Positions 26,601 through 35,688 of a stretch of DNA of 64,000 bases are shown piece after piece. Source of the DNA: Streptomyces sp. SID12501. Its GTDB lineage: Bacteria; Actinomycetota; Actinomycetes; Streptomycetales; Streptomycetaceae. Position 1 is the stretch's first letter, and each line of letters starts with the position of its first letter. The notes under the pieces were generated by a model. It saw nothing but the letters and a program-made list of their open reading frames with translations, had not been told where the DNA came from and ran no database searches. Both the position numbers and the translations under genes were made by a program. The DNA is taken from the NCBI RefSeq assembly GCF_010550245.1, contig NZ_JAAGLU010000013.1, positions 62,001 to 126,000 on the forward strand, read 5' to 3'.

Positions 26601-26831
26601 TCAGGCGTCGGCTCCGACCGGGTGGCTCTCCGCTCGGGCGCCCTGGAGCTGGTCGCGGGCGACTGTCAGTGCGGCGGCGACGTCGCGGGTGCCGGTGGCG
26701 ACGCACAGGGTGTAGGAGACGTCGTTCAGCCGCTGGAGCAGCTGGGCGTCGTTCTCCTGGCCGTGCCGGGCCCGAAGGGTTTCGTACCGGTCGAGCAGGT
26801 CGGCGAGGACGGTGGGGTGGGCCATCAACAT
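26601..26831 (-). CDS. DUF5133 small protein
   Basis: 76 residues, ATG at 26831 preceded by AGGGAGAGCTCTC. The N-terminus MLMAHPTVLADLLDRYETLR is the signature opening of DUF5133, a small helical family restricted to streptomycetes and present in many paralogues. Residues VAAALTVARDQLQGA form the last helix. From memory, some members are developmentally regulated and occur next to regulatory genes; no biochemical role is established. Confidence 0.85.
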   Translation of the reverse strand: MLMAHPTVLADLLDRYETLRARHGQENDAQLLQRLNDVSYTLCVATGTRDVAAALTVARDQLQGARAESHPVGADA

Positions 26832-27643
26832 GAGAGCTCTCCCTGACGAGTGACGGGGCGGGGGTTGCTGCGGGAGCGTTCCGGGCGGCGCGCACCCGAG
26901 GCCGGCCGCTCAGCGACCGCTCCCGCGGTGGGCCTGTGATCCCAAGCACCTGCGAACCAGGTGCCCCGGCTCTCACGGCTCAAACAGGCCCCCGCCAGGC
27001 AAGGTGCTGTCATCACGCACCTGCTCACGTGACTCGTCGTGAGGCCGGACCGTCCGTGTGGATCACTCCCGCAGGGGCACTCCGAGGAGTGGCTCGACAC
27101 GCCCCTCCACAAGTGGGCCGTCCGCGCCGCACCCCGCCGAGTTCGGCGCCACGGGCGGCATCCCTCTCCCGAGAGCGCCGACATTACCGAGGCCGGGCCG
27201 GAGCGCGAGGCCGCCGTGCAGTCCCTCAAGGCGGCGGACACCCAACGCCTCCTGGACGACCTCGCACCACTCGCCACGACGCGCCACGAGGCGGCCCGCC
27301 GCACAGCCGGGGAAGCCCCCGCGCCCTCCTGACCGATGCCCTCGACGGCCCACCAGCCCGGGCGCAGACCGTCCCGACACCACATTCGTGACACGTCCGA
27401 CCATCCCGGCGCCACGGACCAGACGCGGCGGGCAGGAGAAGGGCGTCAGCCGGCCAGGATCTTTCGAGGGGGCACGTCCGGCCGGGGTCCGCCGGGGTCC
27501 GGGGGCAGCCAGGGAGTCGCGACCGGCGAGGCGTCTCAGCTGTCCGCGACCCGATTCCGGGCAGTGTGACCGGACGTCGCGGGGTACTCGGCGGACGTCG
27601 CACGTCACGCCGGCGTGCTTTCGATCCCGAGGGAAGTGGTCCC
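26832..27643. other. Long region with at most one doubtful gene
   Basis: About 810 bases. Only the frame 27039-27332 (listed separately) has coding-like statistics. The part 26900-27030 is AT-richer and probably includes the DUF5133 promoter. No hairpin terminator with a T-run was seen. Confidence 0.4.
27039..27332 (+). CDS. Doubtful small ORF, possible gene remnant
   Basis: 97 codons from a GTG at 27039 with no ribosome binding site. The second half (ESADITEAGPEREAAVQSLK then QRLLDDLAPLATTRHEAARR) has strong third-position GC and helical character. The first half is Arg/Pro-rich and non-descript. It may be the decayed or C-terminal part of a helical protein. No homologue recognised. Confidence 0.25.
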   Translation: MRPDRPCGSLPQGHSEEWLDTPLHKWAVRAAPRRVRRHGRHPSPESADITEAGPEREAAVQSLKAADTQRLLDDLAPLATTRHEAARRTAGEAPAPS

Positions 27644-28192
27644 ATGTACGACCGCCCGAACCGAACGGACACGGATCTGCTCGGCATCTACCTCAACGAC
27701 CATCTCGCCGGAGCCACCGTCGGCACGGACCGGTCCCGGTCGCTGGCCGAGTCCGAGTCCGAGCGGGACCCGGCGCTGGCGGACGCCGTGGGGCCGATCT
27801 CCGACGAGATCGCCGAGGACCGTGCCGACCTGTTGCGGATCATGCGGTCGCTCGACATCCCCGTACGCCGATACAAGATCGTCGCGGGTCGGCTGGCCGA
27901 GCGGGCGGGTCGCCTCAAGCCCAACGGGCGGATCGTCCGGCGTTCTCCGCTCGCCCCGATGCTGGAACTGGAGCTGCTGCGGCTGGGCGTGGAGGCGAAG
28001 GCCGCCGTCTGGCGGACGCTGCGCCGCCTTGCCGACACCGACGCGCGCCTCGACCCGGTACACCTCGACGGCCTTCTCGGCCGCGCCGACCGGCAACTGG
28101 ACATCCTGGAACAGTTGCGCCTGCGCCAGGTCGACGAGACCTTCCAGCCCCGGGCCGAGGCACTGACCGCGGCCCAGGGGGCGAGCTCCTGA
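27644..28192 (+). CDS. Conserved hypothetical helical protein
   Basis: 182 residues from the ATG at 27644, with GAGGGAAG nine bases upstream. Almost wholly predicted helix: TDTDLLGIYLNDHLAGATVG, EIAEDRADLLRIMRSLDIPV, APMLELELLRLGVEAKAAVW and RADRQLDILEQLRLRQVDET. Similar proteins of about 170-180 residues are, from memory, common in actinobacteria and lack known function. The helix pattern with conserved Glu/His/Asp hints at a four-helix bundle, but I cannot identify metal ligands with confidence. The next gene converges on it. Confidence 0.8.
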   Translation: MYDRPNRTDTDLLGIYLNDHLAGATVGTDRSRSLAESESERDPALADAVGPISDEIAEDRADLLRIMRSLDIPVRRYKIVAGRLAERAGRLKPNGRIVRRSPLAPMLELELLRLGVEAKAAVWRTLRRLADTDARLDPVHLDGLLGRADRQLDILEQLRLRQVDETFQPRAEALTAAQGASS

Positions 28193-28231
28193 GCGATCGG
28201 TGCCCCGGCCCACGCCGTCAACGCTGAGCCG

Positions 28232-29644
28232 TCAGCGCTGAGCCGCGTGCGCCGACGCGTCGCGGCCGACCGTCAGCGGCGCCGGGCGGTACGGGACGTA
28301 CGCCGCCCCGTCCAGGCCGAGCGCGGTGGCGGACCGCTGGAGTTCGGCCGGAGTGGCGACGGCGTCCCAGCGGCCGGTTTCGACGCGGTGTTCGAGGGCG
28401 TGCAGGGCGGCCACGATCTCGGCGGTGGTGAAGTTGCAGTGGCCCTGCCGCTCGACGTAGGCCTGCTGCAACAGCGCACCGTCGCCCGAGGCGCGCACCC
28501 GGGCGGCGAAGCGGGTCTCCTGCTCCACCGGCACGAGGTTGTCGGCGGTGGTGTGGATGTCGAGCAGGGGCACCTCAAGTCCCTGACCGGCGGAGGACGT
28601 TCGCTGTGCCGTACGGACGGCGGCCGGATCGGCGGTGATCGTGGCGCCCTCGGTCAGCGTGCGCAGGTCGGCGCGCAGATCGAGGCCGGCCGCCCGGTAC
28701 AGGGCGCGGACCTGGGGGGCGTGTACGGAACCGGCGAGCAGTCGGCCGTAGTCGACGCCCCGGTTCCAGGAGTTGTTGCCGCCGACGGACTGCTCGATGG
28801 CGTACCGGCCGAACTCGACGAACGACAGGATGCCCCGCGCGAACCACGCGTACTGCTGCTCCTGCTGGTCCGCCCAGTCGGTCGGGGCGGGCCGGTCCTT
28901 CCCCAGCGCCCAGGCGGGCAGGTTGAGGAAGGCGGCGGCCATCGCGACGCGGGCGCGGCCCTGCGGGGTGGCCTGGGCGGTGTTGACCGCCTTGGTGAGC
29001 AGGTCGGCGGTGGCGGCGGCTTCGGCCGGGGTGCCGAACCGCACGAGCTTCACGTCCTGTTCGGGCAGCAACAGACGGGCGATCGTGTACTCGGCGTCCA
29101 GCTGATAGTTGTCGAGGTCCGTGGCGCCCGCGACCAGGCCGCACGTGCCGAGCGCGCCGTCGATACGCCCGTCGGCGTCCCGGGCCAGCTGCGCGTTGAC
29201 GAGCCCGCCCATCGAAATGCCCATGGACAGCGTGCGCGACGGCTCGCCGATCTTCGCGGTGACGGCGTCGATGGTGGCGAACTGGTCCCGTGCGGCACTC
29301 TCCAGGGCCCACATCGAGCCGTTCGGATCGTACGACGACCCGGCCAGCGCATAGCCCTGGGCGAGCAACTCGACGCGTACGGCCTCGGTGGGGGCGTTCT
29401 GCGCGATCTGCGGGCTGAAACCGTGGCTGAACACCACCAGGGTGCCGTTCCAGTCGTCGGGGACGTCGGCGATCCAGGTCGCGCCGTCGGCGAGGGTGCC
29501 GGTGAGGTGACCGGCGACGGCCGCGTCCGGCTGGGCCGCCGATGAGGGGAGGGTGGTGAGCGCAACCGAGGTCAGCGTGGCCAGGACGGCCAGGGCGATA
29601 CGCGAACCGGTGCGGCGGGTGCGGGTGCGGGTGCCTGCGGGCAT
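28232..29644 (-). CDS. Secreted alpha/beta hydrolase
   Basis: 470 residues. The N-terminus is very basic (six Thr-Arg-type repeats), then a hydrophobic signal core IALAVLATLTSVALTTLPSSA with probable signal-peptidase I cleavage after SSA. The hydrolase domain shows the oxyanion strand GTLVVFSHGFS, the nucleophile elbow GISMGG (Ser about 146) and a late His in ERQGHCNFT; an acidic residue lies in DIHTTADNLVP. The family is serine esterase/peptidase-like, substrate unknown. It has its own promoter and a palindrome upstream (separate entries). Confidence 0.88.
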   Translation of the reverse strand: MPAGTRTRTRRTGSRIALAVLATLTSVALTTLPSSAAQPDAAVAGHLTGTLADGATWIADVPDDWNGTLVVFSHGFSPQIAQNAPTEAVRVELLAQGYALAGSSYDPNGSMWALESAARDQFATIDAVTAKIGEPSRTLSMGISMGGLVNAQLARDADGRIDGALGTCGLVAGATDLDNYQLDAEYTIARLLLPEQDVKLVRFGTPAEAAATADLLTKAVNTAQATPQGRARVAMAAAFLNLPAWALGKDRPAPTDWADQQEQQYAWFARGILSFVEFGRYAIEQSVGGNNSWNRGVDYGRLLAGSVHAPQVRALYRAAGLDLRADLRTLTEGATITADPAAVRTAQRTSSAGQGLEVPLLDIHTTADNLVPVEQETRFAARVRASGDGALLQQAYVERQGHCNFTTAEIVAALHALEHRVETGRWDAVATPAELQRSATALGLDGAAYVPYRPAPLTVGRDASAHAAQR

Positions 29645-29692
29645 GGAGCGGCTCCTTGTGGGGGGCGGTTAACGGAGCGGGACCGGACAGGT

Positions 29693-29708
29693 GCTCAGTG
29701 CACTGAGC
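29693..29708. promoter_or_regulatory. 16-base perfect palindrome, candidate operator of the secreted hydrolase
   Basis: GCTCAGTGCACTGAGC reads identically on both strands. It lies just downstream of the -10 of the hydrolase promoter and 49 bases before the start codon, where a bound repressor would block transcription. Confidence 0.5.
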
Positions 29709-29721
29709 GAGGACGTGGAGG

Positions 29722-29751
29722 AATGTAGGGCTTATTTCTTGCGACCGTCAA
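29722..29751 (-). promoter_or_regulatory. Promoter of the secreted hydrolase gene
   Basis: On the minus strand, -35 TTGACG (29751-29746) and -10 TACATT (29727-29722) are separated by 18 bases inside an AT-rich island. This fits the principal HrdB-type consensus. Confidence 0.5.
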
Positions 29752-29931
29752 GATAATGCACAACATTAATGATGCGAGTGGGCCAGTCGGTGCCGAACTC
29801 GCCCGAGAGGCCCGGAATCGTCTCGCGTACGACGACGCCGACCCCGGTGACACCGAGGGCCGGCGAGGCAGGCAGGGCAGGCAGCGTCGCCCGGCGCCGC
29901 GGGGAAGCCGATCGTCGTCGGCGACCTCTAC

Positions 29932-31119
29932 TTGCCGAAGCCCGCCGTAAGGCCCCCGATCAGCTGGCGGCGGCCGAAGCAGCGCGTCGTCCTGCTCGAC
30001 AACCGCTCCGGCACCCTCCCCCTGCCCGCCGGCACCGCCTCCATCGCCCTCGTCGGCCCCTGCGCCGACGACCCGAACGCCTTCTTCGGCTGCTACTCCT
30101 TCCCCAACCACGTCCTCCCCCACCACCCCGGCCACGACACCGGCATCGAGACCCGCTCGCTGCTGGACGCCCTGGCCACGGAGTTTCCCGGGACCCGGAT
30201 CACGTACGAGCAGGGCTGCCCCGTCAAGGACGCCGACCGCGACGGCATCGACGCGGCGGTGGCGGCGGCCCGGCAGGCGGACGTCTGCGTCGCGGTCGTC
30301 GGCGACCGCGCGGGCCTCTTCGGTCTCGGCACCTCCGGCGAGGGCTGCGACGCCGAGGACCTCTCCCTGCCCGGCGTCCAGGGCGAGTTGGTCGAGGCGC
30401 TGCTCGCCACCGGCACCCCGGTCGTACTGCTCGTCGTCTCCGGCCGCCCTTACGCACTCGGCGCCTACACCGGCCGGGCGGCCTCGCTCGTCCAGGCGTT
30501 CTTCCCCGGCGAGGAGGGCGGACCCGCCCTGGCCGGCATCCTCTCCGGACGCGTCGTCCCGTCGGGCAAGCTGCCCGTACAGGTCCCGCGGACCCCGGGC
30601 GGCCAGCCTGGCACCTATCTGCACGCGCCTCTGGGCGGCAACACCGAGGGCGTCAGCAACCTCGACCCGACGCCCGCCTACCCCTTCGGCCACGGACTCT
30701 CGTACACGACCTTCGCGTACGAAGGTCTCGAACTGAGCGCCGCCGACGTGCCCACCGACGGCGAGGTCGACATCAGCTGCCTGGTCCGCAACACCGGCGA
30801 CCGCCCCGGCACGGAGGTCGTCCAGCTCTACACCGCCGACCCGGTCGCCCGGCTCCCGCGTCCGGTGACCCAGTTGACCGGCTTCACGCGCGTACCGCTC
30901 GCCCCCGGCGAGCAGCGCCGGGTCACCTTCCGCCTCCACACCGACCGTCTCGCCTACACCGGTCCCGAGCTGCACCGCATCGTCGAACCCGGCGACATCA
31001 CCGTCATGCTCGGCGCCTCCAGCGCCGACATCCGCCTCACCGGCACCCTCCGCCTCACCGGCCCGGTCCGCAGGGCAGGCCACGACCGGGTCCTGGACAC
31101 GCCGGCACACATCGGCTGA
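29932..31119 (+). pseudogene. GH3 beta-glucosidase remnant lacking the catalytic domain
   Basis: The readable frame covers only the C-terminal part of a family 3 glycoside hydrolase: the GH3_C domain (SIALVGPCADDPNAFFGCYS, SGEGCDAEDLSLPGVQGELV, VVLLVVSGRPYALG) and the fibronectin III-like domain (YPFGHGLSYTTFAYEG, then TGDRPGTEVVQLYTADP). The N-terminal TIM barrel with the Asp nucleophile is absent. At about 29985 the helix preceding VVLLDN continues in another frame (LAAAEAARR), which shows a frameshift. No ribosome binding site or sensible start is seen. The product, if made, could not hydrolyse glycosides by the normal mechanism. Confidence 0.8.
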
Positions 31120-31230
31120 CCCCCGGTTCCGGCCACGACGTGGCAGGCCCGCCTCGTTCCGCACCGCCGGAGCACGGCCGGCCTGTTCGCCCGGCCCTTC
31201 CCGTCACCACAGAAACAACGCTCCCGCTGC

Positions 31231-33390
31231 TCACACGGTCATGCCCAGACGCTCCTGTTCCTCCTCGACGATCCGGCGCGCCAGCTCGGAGTCCGACACG
31301 TCGATCGCGTCCGGGGTCGCTTCGGCGACGGCGCTGCGACGGGCGTACGCGTCGAACAGCCGCGTCTTGGCCTCCAGCATCTTCACCATGCGCTCGTCCA
31401 CTCCGCCGGTGGCGAGGAGACGGTGCACGCTGACCGGCCTGACCTGCCCCATCCGGTGGGCCCGCGCCACCGCCTGGTGTTCGATGGTCGGCTTGATCTG
31501 GGGTTCGCAGATGACGACGACGGAGGCAGCCTGCATGTTGAGGCCGATGCCCGCCGCCTGGATCTGTGCCAGGAGCACCGCGGGGCCCGGGACACCGGCG
31601 AAGTCGTCGACGGTTCGCTGCCGCCGCCCGGCCGGGACGCTTCCGGTGAGGGGACCGAACACCGGAGTGCCGTCGGCTTTTCCGGCCGCGAGTGCTTCCT
31701 CCACCACTCCCAGTACGTCCTTGAAATAGGAGAAGACCACTGTCTTCTGCCCGTTCTCGCCGGCCTCCTGAACGATCTCCCGGAGCCGCTCCAGCTTCGC
31801 CGACTTCCCGGGGCGCAGGTACGCGGCCCTGCGCATCGCCATGAAGTTGCCGGCGTGCACGGCTTCGCGGTAAGCCTCCTCGTCCGACGCGCTCAGTTCC
31901 TCCCACTCGTCGGTCTGCTGCAGACTCGGGAGTTCCGTGAGTACGTCCTCCTGGTTGCGCCGCAGGTAGACCGGGGCCACGGCCTTGCGGAAGGCGACCG
32001 ATCCGGCCAACGCGTCCCGTTCGCCCAGGGAGTCCGCGACGTCGGCGTCGAGCATCCTGACCAGGTCGCGGAACTCGACGACCCGGTTCTCCATCGGGGT
32101 TCCGGTCATGAACAGGGCGCGCCCGCAGCGCTCCGTCCACGAGGCGACCACCTGGGACCGCTTGGCCTTCGGGTTCTTCACGAAGTGCGCTTCGTCGACG
32201 ACGAGCAGTCCGACCTCTCCGCCGCCCGGTACGGGAAACCCGCGCAGCGCGTCGAACGTGGTCACCGCGACCCCGCCCCGCCCCTTCCAGTCGGCGAACG
32301 CGTAGTGCCGATCGGGGCCGTGGAGCACCATGACCCGCAGAGCGCTGCGGGCCTCGACCTCCCGTGTCCAGTTGACCAGGACACTCGCCGGGCAGACGAC
32401 CATGAAGTGGCTCTGCCCCTCGGCGGCCAGGTGTGCCAGCACGGCGATCGCCTGGATGGTCTTCCCGAGGCCCATCTCGTCGCCGAGGATCACCTTGCGT
32501 TGCGCGAGCGCGAAGCGCGCGCCGAACGCCTGGTAACCGCGCAGGGAGACCCGCCGGTGGGCGTCGTCGAGGTGTTGGGTCCGTACCCGCTCGGCGATCT
32601 CGTCCGGCAGGAAACCCTCGGCGGCGGCCGCGTCCGGCAGCCGCCCGGAGATCTCGGCGAGCAGGCTGTAGTACTCGGCGGAGCGGAGTTCGAAGTCCAC
32701 CCAGGCCGCGATGTCGGACGAAGGCCCCCGGAGCAGGTCCACCGATGCCTGGGCGAACAGCCCGGGCAGGCCCGCCCGTTCCGCCTCGTCCGCCAGCGAC
32801 CGGATCTCGGTGACCGCCGCAGACGCGCGAGCCTTCTTCTCCTGGCCCGCCAGGAACATCCGGATCCGTCCGGCGGCGGGCCTGGCGTCGGCGAGCGACG
32901 GACCGAGCTGTTCCGACAGGACGGCGGCCCTGTCGACCGCACGGCGAGCGTCCGGGCCGGCCTCCACCAGCACGTGCAGGGCCGTGACGAGCGCGGTGGT
33001 GCTCGGTTCCGGCCGGTCCACGTCGATATGGACGGCGACGGTCTGGTGCACGGCCTCGGAGAGCCGGCGGGCGGCGGCGAGCATCTGGTCGACGGTGCGC
33101 TGCCCGACACCGGGAATCTGCCGCAACCGGTACGGTCCCGCTTCGAGAACACTGCCCAGCGTGCGCAGCCCGCTCTTCTCGACGCTCCCCAGCCGCAGCC
33201 GCCCTTCGGTGACGTCCTGCAGCCGAACGACAGGGATGGCGTCGAGCTCCCGCTTCACCGCCGCGTCGTGGATCGACTTCAGCGCCGCCCGCGCAGCCTC
33301 CACGGCCCGCCCGTGGTCACCGACCACGGCCTGCGCCGCCTCGTACAGCCGCGCTCCCCTCGCAACCGTCTCCCGCTCGCCCCGCCCCAC
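31231..33390 (-). CDS. SNF2-family DNA-dependent ATPase/helicase with helix-hairpin-helix motif
   Basis: 719 residues, GTG start at 33390. An N-terminal region of about 290 residues contains an HhH-like DNA-binding motif (YRLRQIPGVGQRTVDQMLAAAR). The SNF2 core has Walker A DEMGLGKTIQA, motif Ia VVCPASVLVNW, DEAH in LLVVDEAH, motif III MTGTPMEN and, in the second RecA lobe, VVFSYFKDVL, QIQAAGIGLNMQAA and motif VI RAHRMGQVRPV. All ATPase motifs are intact. It probably remodels protein-DNA complexes or acts in repair. It is divergent from the fxs locus and lies in the apparent accessory block, so a defence or mobile-element origin is possible but unproven. Confidence 0.9.
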   Translation of the reverse strand: MGRGERETVARGARLYEAAQAVVGDHGRAVEAARAALKSIHDAAVKRELDAIPVVRLQDVTEGRLRLGSVEKSGLRTLGSVLEAGPYRLRQIPGVGQRTVDQMLAAARRLSEAVHQTVAVHIDVDRPEPSTTALVTALHVLVEAGPDARRAVDRAAVLSEQLGPSLADARPAAGRIRMFLAGQEKKARASAAVTEIRSLADEAERAGLPGLFAQASVDLLRGPSSDIAAWVDFELRSAEYYSLLAEISGRLPDAAAAEGFLPDEIAERVRTQHLDDAHRRVSLRGYQAFGARFALAQRKVILGDEMGLGKTIQAIAVLAHLAAEGQSHFMVVCPASVLVNWTREVEARSALRVMVLHGPDRHYAFADWKGRGGVAVTTFDALRGFPVPGGGEVGLLVVDEAHFVKNPKAKRSQVVASWTERCGRALFMTGTPMENRVVEFRDLVRMLDADVADSLGERDALAGSVAFRKAVAPVYLRRNQEDVLTELPSLQQTDEWEELSASDEEAYREAVHAGNFMAMRRAAYLRPGKSAKLERLREIVQEAGENGQKTVVFSYFKDVLGVVEEALAAGKADGTPVFGPLTGSVPAGRRQRTVDDFAGVPGPAVLLAQIQAAGIGLNMQAASVVVICEPQIKPTIEHQAVARAHRMGQVRPVSVHRLLATGGVDERMVKMLEAKTRLFDAYARRSAVAEATPDAIDVSDSELARRIVEEEQERLGMTV

Positions 33391-34054
33391 GCGTCCCGCC
33401 CCTCTGCCGCCCTCGCCCGCAAGTCGCCCCGGCCGGTCACGGCCCCCGCTTCCGACCCCGAGGACCGGACATTCGCGTGCGGCCCTTCAGACCTGTGCCC
33501 GACCCGCCAACAAGCGGATCGGGCACGGTTCCTGATGAATCGTCAGCCGCCCTCGGACGTTGAAACGGAACTCTGCCACAAGCCTCTGAACTGCGGAAAC
33601 GCGGCGCCGTCCCAGCACCGTCCGAGCACAGGCGCCGCGGCGAGGTACGAAAGACCCAAGGCGGCCAACGCTACCCCGCAGCGCCGCACGCGTATGAAGG
33701 TTGTGGGACTTCCACGCAGGCCACGTCGGGCTCATGAGCCGGCGCCCTCGTGTCGTCCCGCTGGAGGAGCATCAGGCGGCCCGCCGAGCGCCCCGCCGGC
33801 CCGTTCACCCCGCTCGACCTCCAGCTCGTCCGGAGGGAGGCGTCGGCGGAGTTCACGTGGGGGTTGCCGCGGCGGGTCGCTGTCACCGATCACCATTGAC
33901 GAACGGCACGACTTTCCCTGGTTACTGAGCCCCTCCCGGCTTCGTGACACCTGGTCTGCCACTAGTCTTGTCCCGTCGCCCGGTGCCCCGGCGTGGCACC
34001 GGACAACAAGCACGCCCCATCAGTCGGCGCGTGCGGGGTAGAGAGGCACTGCAG
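33391..34054. other. Divergent intergenic region between SNF2 gene and fxs locus
   Basis: 664 bases that must hold both promoters. TTGACG at 33896-33901 is a -35-like sequence toward fxsA, without a well-spaced -10. A 48-codon frame from a GTG at 33750 ending at the TGA after TDHH (33898) has coding-like bias (FTPLDLQLVRREASAEFTWG) but no ribosome binding site; I treat it as doubtful. Confidence 0.4.
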
Positions 34055-34225
34055 GTGCTGAGAGAGACAAGCGGTCCCGAGTACGTTTCGGACCTGGTGG
34101 ACATCACCGACCTGCCCATGGACGCGCTGGAAGATCTGCCGGACACCGTGCTGGCGTCGGTGCTCCACGATGTGCGATTCCCGTCGGGCGAGAGCTACGC
34201 CGCGTTTTCCTCGGCACTTCTCTGA
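34055..34225 (+). CDS. fxsA: FxSxx-COOH RiPP precursor peptide
   Basis: Precursor of a ribosomally made, radical-SAM-modified peptide; 56 residues from the GTG at 34055, supported by GAGAGG eight bases upstream (an in-frame GTG at 34031 would add eight residues). The leader has the family pattern: SDLVDITDLPMDALEDLPDT followed by VLASVLHDV. The C-terminus is SYAAFSSALL; the family name describes Phe-x-Ser plus two residues at the carboxyl end, and here there are three. The gene stands first in the locus, 161 bases before fxsC. FxsB is expected to crosslink the Phe/Ser region. Confidence 0.85.
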   Translation: MLRETSGPEYVSDLVDITDLPMDALEDLPDTVLASVLHDVRFPSGESYAAFSSALL

Positions 34226-34386
34226 CACGCCGGGAACTCTTCTCGCCACCTTTCGGCCAACTACGATCCGTCCCCCCGCTGTGAGTTGAGCCCCGGCCCA
34301 TCGGGGTATCACGTTGCCACGCACATATCCCGGCTCAAAGGCGCGGTGAAACGCCTGCGGCCGAATACGGCAGCCGGGGGGGTGCT

Positions 34387-35688
34387 TTGGAGCGAGAGCC
34401 GTACTTCTTCCTCAGCTATGCGCGTCGGGACGACCGTGGCAGCGCCTTCGTAGGCCGTTTCTACGACGACCTGGTCGAGGAGCTGGACCGTCTGGGCGCG
34501 GACTGCAGCGGACAGCAGCCGTTCCTCGACGTCGAACGCATCGGCCTGGGCATGGACTGGGAGAGCACGCTCGGCAGTGAGATCGGGCACTGCCGGGCCT
34601 TGGTGGCCCTGTGCTCGCCCTCGTACGTCAACAGTCTCTACTGCGGCAAGGAATGGGCCGCCTTCGAATCCAGGCTGCTGAACTACCGCGAGCAGACCGA
34701 CATAGAGGTACCGGCGCTCATACCGGTCCTGTGGGTCCCCCTGCACCATGCGATGCCGTCGGAGATCAGCAGGTACCAGTACTTCGAACCGGCGATGGGT
34801 CAGGAGTACCTGGAGCAGGGTCTGATGGGGCTGCTGCGTTCCGCTCCCGGGGGCCGGGCCTACCGGGCCGTCCTGGAACTCGTGGCGAAGCGGGTGCGGC
34901 ACGTCGCCGATCTCTTCCGGCTGCCCCGCGCGCAGGACCTCGACCTCCGTACCGTGCGCAGCCCCTTCGAAGGACGAGAGCCCGCGGGGCCGGGAGGGCG
35001 TACCACGGGGCACGTCCGGGTGTTCATCGCCGCCGGCGTCACCGACCCCCTGCCCACGGGCCGACAGCGGCGAGAGTACTACGGGCCCTCACCACTCGAC
35101 TGGACCCCGTACCACCCTCCGGTCCACCCCACCGTGGCCTACCGGGCTCAGCGCGTGATCATAGACGAGGGGTGCACGAGCAGCCTCGAGGTCGTCGACG
35201 GCGGCCTCGGCGAGAAGCTCGACGAGGCCATGCACCACAACCAGACGTCCGTACTGCTGGTCGATGCGTGGGCCGCCCGGGAAAGCCAGTACCGCGCTCC
35301 GCTGTCCGACTACGACCGGCAGAACCATCCCGTCACCGGAGTGCTCGTCCCGTGTCACGACACGGACGAGGAATCCGGCGACGAGGAGCTGTGGACCGAC
35401 GTTCAGCAGGTCTTCAGACGCAACTGGATGCGACGCAACGATCCCTACGATCCGCTGTTCCAGGTCCAGGTCGAAAGACACCGGTTCGAGGACCGGCTGG
35501 CCCAGATGGTGGTCGTCGCCCAGAACCGGCTCATGGAGAAGGCCGTCCCGCGCCGGCTGCCGGCCGGGCTGTCGGCACCGCCCATGCCGGGACTCAGCGT
35601 CCCGTTCACACCACCGTCCCGCACCGACGACCCGACCGATCCGCCGGGTCGTACGCCCCTGCAGAAGGATCAGGACGATGAGCACTGA
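34387..35688 (+). CDS. fxsC: TIR-like protein FxsC
   Basis: 433 residues, TTG start at 34387 with a G-rich ribosome binding site (GGGGGGT). The N-terminal TIR-like domain (about 5-130) starts YFFLSYARRDDRG and has SPSYVNSLYCGKEW, in which Glu89 occupies the position of the catalytic Glu of NAD-cleaving TIR domains. The second half (from about 209, HVRVFIAAGVTDPLP) contains a further Rossmann-like, TIR-related region with LLVDAWAARESQYRAPL. It matches the two-part FxsC proteins of Fxs loci. It overlaps the next gene by 11 bases. Function in the pathway is not known; signalling or target recognition is inferred. Confidence 0.87.
   Translation: MEREPYFFLSYARRDDRGSAFVGRFYDDLVEELDRLGADCSGQQPFLDVERIGLGMDWESTLGSEIGHCRALVALCSPSYVNSLYCGKEWAAFESRLLNYREQTDIEVPALIPVLWVPLHHAMPSEISRYQYFEPAMGQEYLEQGLMGLLRSAPGGRAYRAVLELVAKRVRHVADLFRLPRAQDLDLRTVRSPFEGREPAGPGGRTTGHVRVFIAAGVTDPLPTGRQRREYYGPSPLDWTPYHPPVHPTVAYRAQRVIIDEGCTSSLEVVDGGLGEKLDEAMHHNQTSVLLVDAWAARESQYRAPLSDYDRQNHPVTGVLVPCHDTDEESGDEELWTDVQQVFRRNWMRRNDPYDPLFQVQVERHRFEDRLAQMVVVAQNRLMEKAVPRRLPAGLSAPPMPGLSVPFTPPSRTDDPTDPPGRTPLQKDQDDEH

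Noticed and set aside
33701..33928. 75-codon ORF upstream of fxsA
   Set aside because: Arg/Pro-rich with no ribosome binding site or homology. Another frame (33750-33898) looks slightly more coding-like, but neither is convincing.
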